A model generated the notes under the pieces. The model was not told the DNA's origin. It did not search any database and was given only the letters and a program-made list of their open reading frames with translations. A program made the position numbers and the translations under genes. From the NCBI RefSeq assembly GCF_051960575.1, contig NZ_JBQCEE010000008.1, positions 1 through 27,514 on the forward strand: 27,514 nucleotides of DNA. The letters run 5' to 3'. This DNA is from JBQCEE01 sp051960575 (GTDB lineage: Bacteria > Actinomycetota > Actinomycetes > Mycobacteriales > Jatrophihabitantaceae). Position 1 is the stretch's first letter. Each line of letters begins with the position of its first letter. Positions 26,034 to 27,514 of this stretch are shown here, in pieces.

Positions 26034-26063
26034 CGATGACACCCGTGATGACGGGTGTCATCG
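26034..26063. promoter_or_regulatory. Perfect 13-bp inverted repeat in front of the hydrolase gene
   Basis: CGATGACACCCGT and ACGGGTGTCATCG flank a 4-nt centre (GATG). It lies 27 nt before the ATG at 26091 and just ahead of the AAGGGG Shine-Dalgarno. The size and perfect symmetry fit an operator for a dimeric repressor such as a TetR-family protein. It could also act as an mRNA hairpin near the ribosome-binding site. Confidence 0.6.
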
Positions 26064-26090
26064 TCTGTCCGGCAGAAGGGGCCCGCACAC

Positions 26091-26945
26091 ATGCTGGCTT
26101 GTGAGAGGCACGGGTCCGGCGAGCCGTTGGTGCTCGTCCACGGGGTCACCCATCGCCGGCAGGTCTGGTACCCGGTCGTCGAGCAGCTCGCCGAGCACCG
26201 CGAGGTGGTCCTCGTCGACCTGCCGGGCCACGGCCAGTCCGACCCGTTCGTGCTCGACGGCCTCAGCGTCAAGGACGCCCTGCGCCGCGACTTCGAGACC
26301 TTCCTCGCCGAGCAGGGCCTCGAGCGTCCGCACGTGGCCGGCAACTCGCTCGGTGGCCTCGTCGCCTTGCACGCCGGTGCCAACGGCCACGCCCGCAGCG
26401 TCACCTGTCTGTCGCCGGCGGGCTTCTGGCGCGACGAGAAGGACTTCGCGCACACCCGCCGGTTCTTCACCTCGCTGTTGCAGCTCACCGAGCGCCTCGG
26501 TCACCGCACCGAGGACCTCGTCCGCTTCGCGCCCGTGCGGCAGACCGTCTTCGGCGTGCTCATGGCCCACCCGTCGCGGGTGCCCACCGACCACGTCATC
26601 GGCGACGTCCGCGGCTTCCTCAAGGCCCGGCCGGCGCTGAGCACGCTGCTGCAGGCGGCCGAGCCGTTCACCGACCCGATCCCGGGCAGCGTGCCGGTCA
26701 CCGTCGCCTGGGCCGCCCGCGACCTCGTCCTGCCGGTCACCCAGGCCCGCACCGCCCAGGCCCGCCTGCCCTTCGCCGAGCACCTGATCATGCGCGGCGT
26801 CGGCCACGTGCCGATGTTCGACAACCCCACCCTCGTCGCCGACATCCTGCTGCGCGGCACCATGCCGTCTGCCACCGTCGCGCCGATCGCGTCGGCACAC
26901 CGCCGCCCCGCCCGGCGCCGGGTCGCCGCCGTCGCCGGAGCCTGA
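26091..26945 (+). CDS. Alpha/beta hydrolase
   Basis: The 284-residue protein has the alpha/beta-hydrolase fold with a complete triad: nucleophile S86 in the elbow GNSLGG, D211 in AARDLVLP, and H239 in GVGHVPMF. The oxyanion-hole HG is at 17-18 (LVLVHGVTHRRQVW). A helical cap lies at about 110-190. No signal peptide is present, so it acts in the cytoplasm. The family covers esterases, lipases, haloperoxidase-like and C-C bond hydrolases, and the substrate cannot be told from sequence. The last 25 residues are Arg/Ala-rich and unconserved. The ATG at 26091 has AAGGGG nine bases upstream. An in-frame GTG at 26055 lies inside the inverted repeat and is less likely. Confidence 0.9.
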   Translation: MLACERHGSGEPLVLVHGVTHRRQVWYPVVEQLAEHREVVLVDLPGHGQSDPFVLDGLSVKDALRRDFETFLAEQGLERPHVAGNSLGGLVALHAGANGHARSVTCLSPAGFWRDEKDFAHTRRFFTSLLQLTERLGHRTEDLVRFAPVRQTVFGVLMAHPSRVPTDHVIGDVRGFLKARPALSTLLQAAEPFTDPIPGSVPVTVAWAARDLVLPVTQARTAQARLPFAEHLIMRGVGHVPMFDNPTLVADILLRGTMPSATVAPIASAHRRPARRRVAAVAGA

Positions 26946-26962
26946 CCGACCCCTCGCGTCCG

Positions 26963-26968
26963 TATGCT
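26963..26968 (+). promoter_or_regulatory. -10 element of the CNNM/DUF21 gene, leaderless
   Basis: TATGCT ends 6 nt before the GTG at 26975. There is no Shine-Dalgarno, and the gap to the preceding stop codon is only 29 nt. Confidence 0.5.
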
Positions 26969-26974
26969 CGGGCC

Positions 26975-27514
26975 GTGAGTTCGACGCTGCTCAACGTCGG
27001 CATCGTCCTGCTGCTCATCATCATCGAGGGGCTGTTCGTCGCCGCCGAGATCGCGCTGGTCTCGCTCCGCGAGGGGCAGGTGCGCTCGCTGGCCGAGTCC
27101 GGCAAGCGGGGGCAGGTGGTCGCCCGCCTGATCGAGGACCCCAACCGGTTCCTCGCCGCCGTGCAGATCGGGGTCACCTCCACCGCGCTGCTGTCCAGCG
27201 CGTTCGGGGCGGTCACGCTGTCCGAGGAGGCCAAGCGCGCGCTGATGGCGCACGGGGTGAGCCAGGGCCTGGCCGGCGTGATCGGCATCGTCGGCGTCAC
27301 GCTGATCATCAGCTTCGTCACGCTCGTCCTCGGCGAACTCGTCCCCAAACGCCTCGCGCTGAGCCGCACCGAAAGCGCCGCGCAGTTCTTCGCGCCGCCG
27401 CTGAGCCGCATCGCCAGCCTGTTCCGTCCGGTCATCTGGCTGCTGTCGAAAGCGACCAACGGCGTGGTGCGGTTGTTCGGCATCGACCCGAACGCCATGC
27501 GCGAGCCCATCAGT
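26975..27514 (+). CDS. CNNM/DUF21 (hemolysin C / CorC-type) membrane protein, N-terminal part
   Basis: The gene runs off the window; 180 codons are visible. They encode an N-terminal helix (LLNVGIVLLLIIIEGLFVAAEIALVSLR) with the 'FVAAEIALVSLR' signature of the DUF21 transmembrane domain. Two more hydrophobic segments follow, at about residues 58-75 (FLAAVQIGVTSTALLSSAFGAV) and 95-115 (GVIGIVGVTLIISFVTLVLGELVPKRLAL). The motif GELVPKRLALSR is characteristic. CBS and CorC-HlyC domains are expected beyond the window. Members transport or sense divalent cations such as Mg2+ and Co2+; 'hemolysin' is a historical name. The GTG at 26975 is preferred because the homology begins at once and a TATGCT box precedes it. 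Confidence 0.88.
   Translation, partial: MSSTLLNVGIVLLLIIIEGLFVAAEIALVSLREGQVRSLAESGKRGQVVARLIEDPNRFLAAVQIGVTSTALLSSAFGAVTLSEEAKRALMAHGVSQGLAGVIGIVGVTLIISFVTLVLGELVPKRLALSRTESAAQFFAPPLSRIASLFRPVIWLLSKATNGVVRLFGIDPNAMREPIS

Overview
The window is high-GC actinobacterial chromosome (Actinomycetota). The evidence is the very high G+C at third codon positions, the NarL-type two-component pair with actinobacterial sequence features, DUF6350 and DUF3017 membrane proteins, the short mycobacterial-type chorismate mutase, and the order sucC-sucD ... DUF6350-purN-purH-folD-DUF3017-mdh, which from memory is a common order in actinomycetes. I cannot name a genus. Nothing looks like a phage, insertion sequence, CRISPR array, rRNA or tRNA gene. 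Coding density is high: 22 complete genes, two genes cut by the window edges, and no gene-free stretch longer than about 260 bases.

Layout. 1-706: the end of a sensor kinase and its response regulator. 707-913: two tandem 55-nt palindromes and a terminator. 914-4017, minus strand: chorismate mutase, an APC-family amino-acid permease and a double-VOC protein. 4087-7665, plus strand: the PcrA/UvrD helicase and an exported, membrane-anchored pentapeptide-repeat protein. 7763-8758, minus strand: a xi-class glutathionyl-hydroquinone-reductase-like protein. 8794-11380: a stand-alone cobalamin-binding protein, then sucC-sucD. 11535-14222: a proline/glycine/tyrosine-tailed four-helix membrane protein and the DUF6350 membrane protein. 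14307-18728: purN-purH, folD, DUF3017 and mdh. 18929-21253: an MFS transporter with a repeat domain of about 300 residues inserted before its last helix. 21332-25247: a DUF885 zinc-peptidase-like protein divergent from monomeric NADP-isocitrate dehydrogenase. 25354-27514: a small secreted protein, an alpha/beta hydrolase and the start of a CNNM/DUF21 (hemolysin/CorC-type) membrane protein.

How the genes fit together. The core is central metabolism. Succinyl-CoA synthetase, malate dehydrogenase and isocitrate dehydrogenase are TCA-cycle enzymes. The cobalamin-binding protein next to sucCD is of the acyl-CoA-mutase small-subunit type and may feed succinyl-CoA into the same step. PurN and PurH catalyse the two formyl-transfer parts of purine synthesis, and FolD makes their 10-formyl-tetrahydrofolate. 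Most other genes are single housekeeping or envelope genes.

The most unusual material is (i) the MFS protein with its tandem-repeat extracytoplasmic insertion, and (ii) several long imperfect intergenic palindromes (arms of 20-26 nt, loops of 12-15 nt). These have different sequences but the same architecture and sit just after genes. Other notable points are a pair of mutually exclusive hairpins between convergent genes, a 31-bp non-coding tandem repeat, a perfect 13-bp inverted repeat in front of the hydrolase, and at least five genes whose -10 element lies only 6-9 nt from the start codon, which suggests leaderless transcripts.
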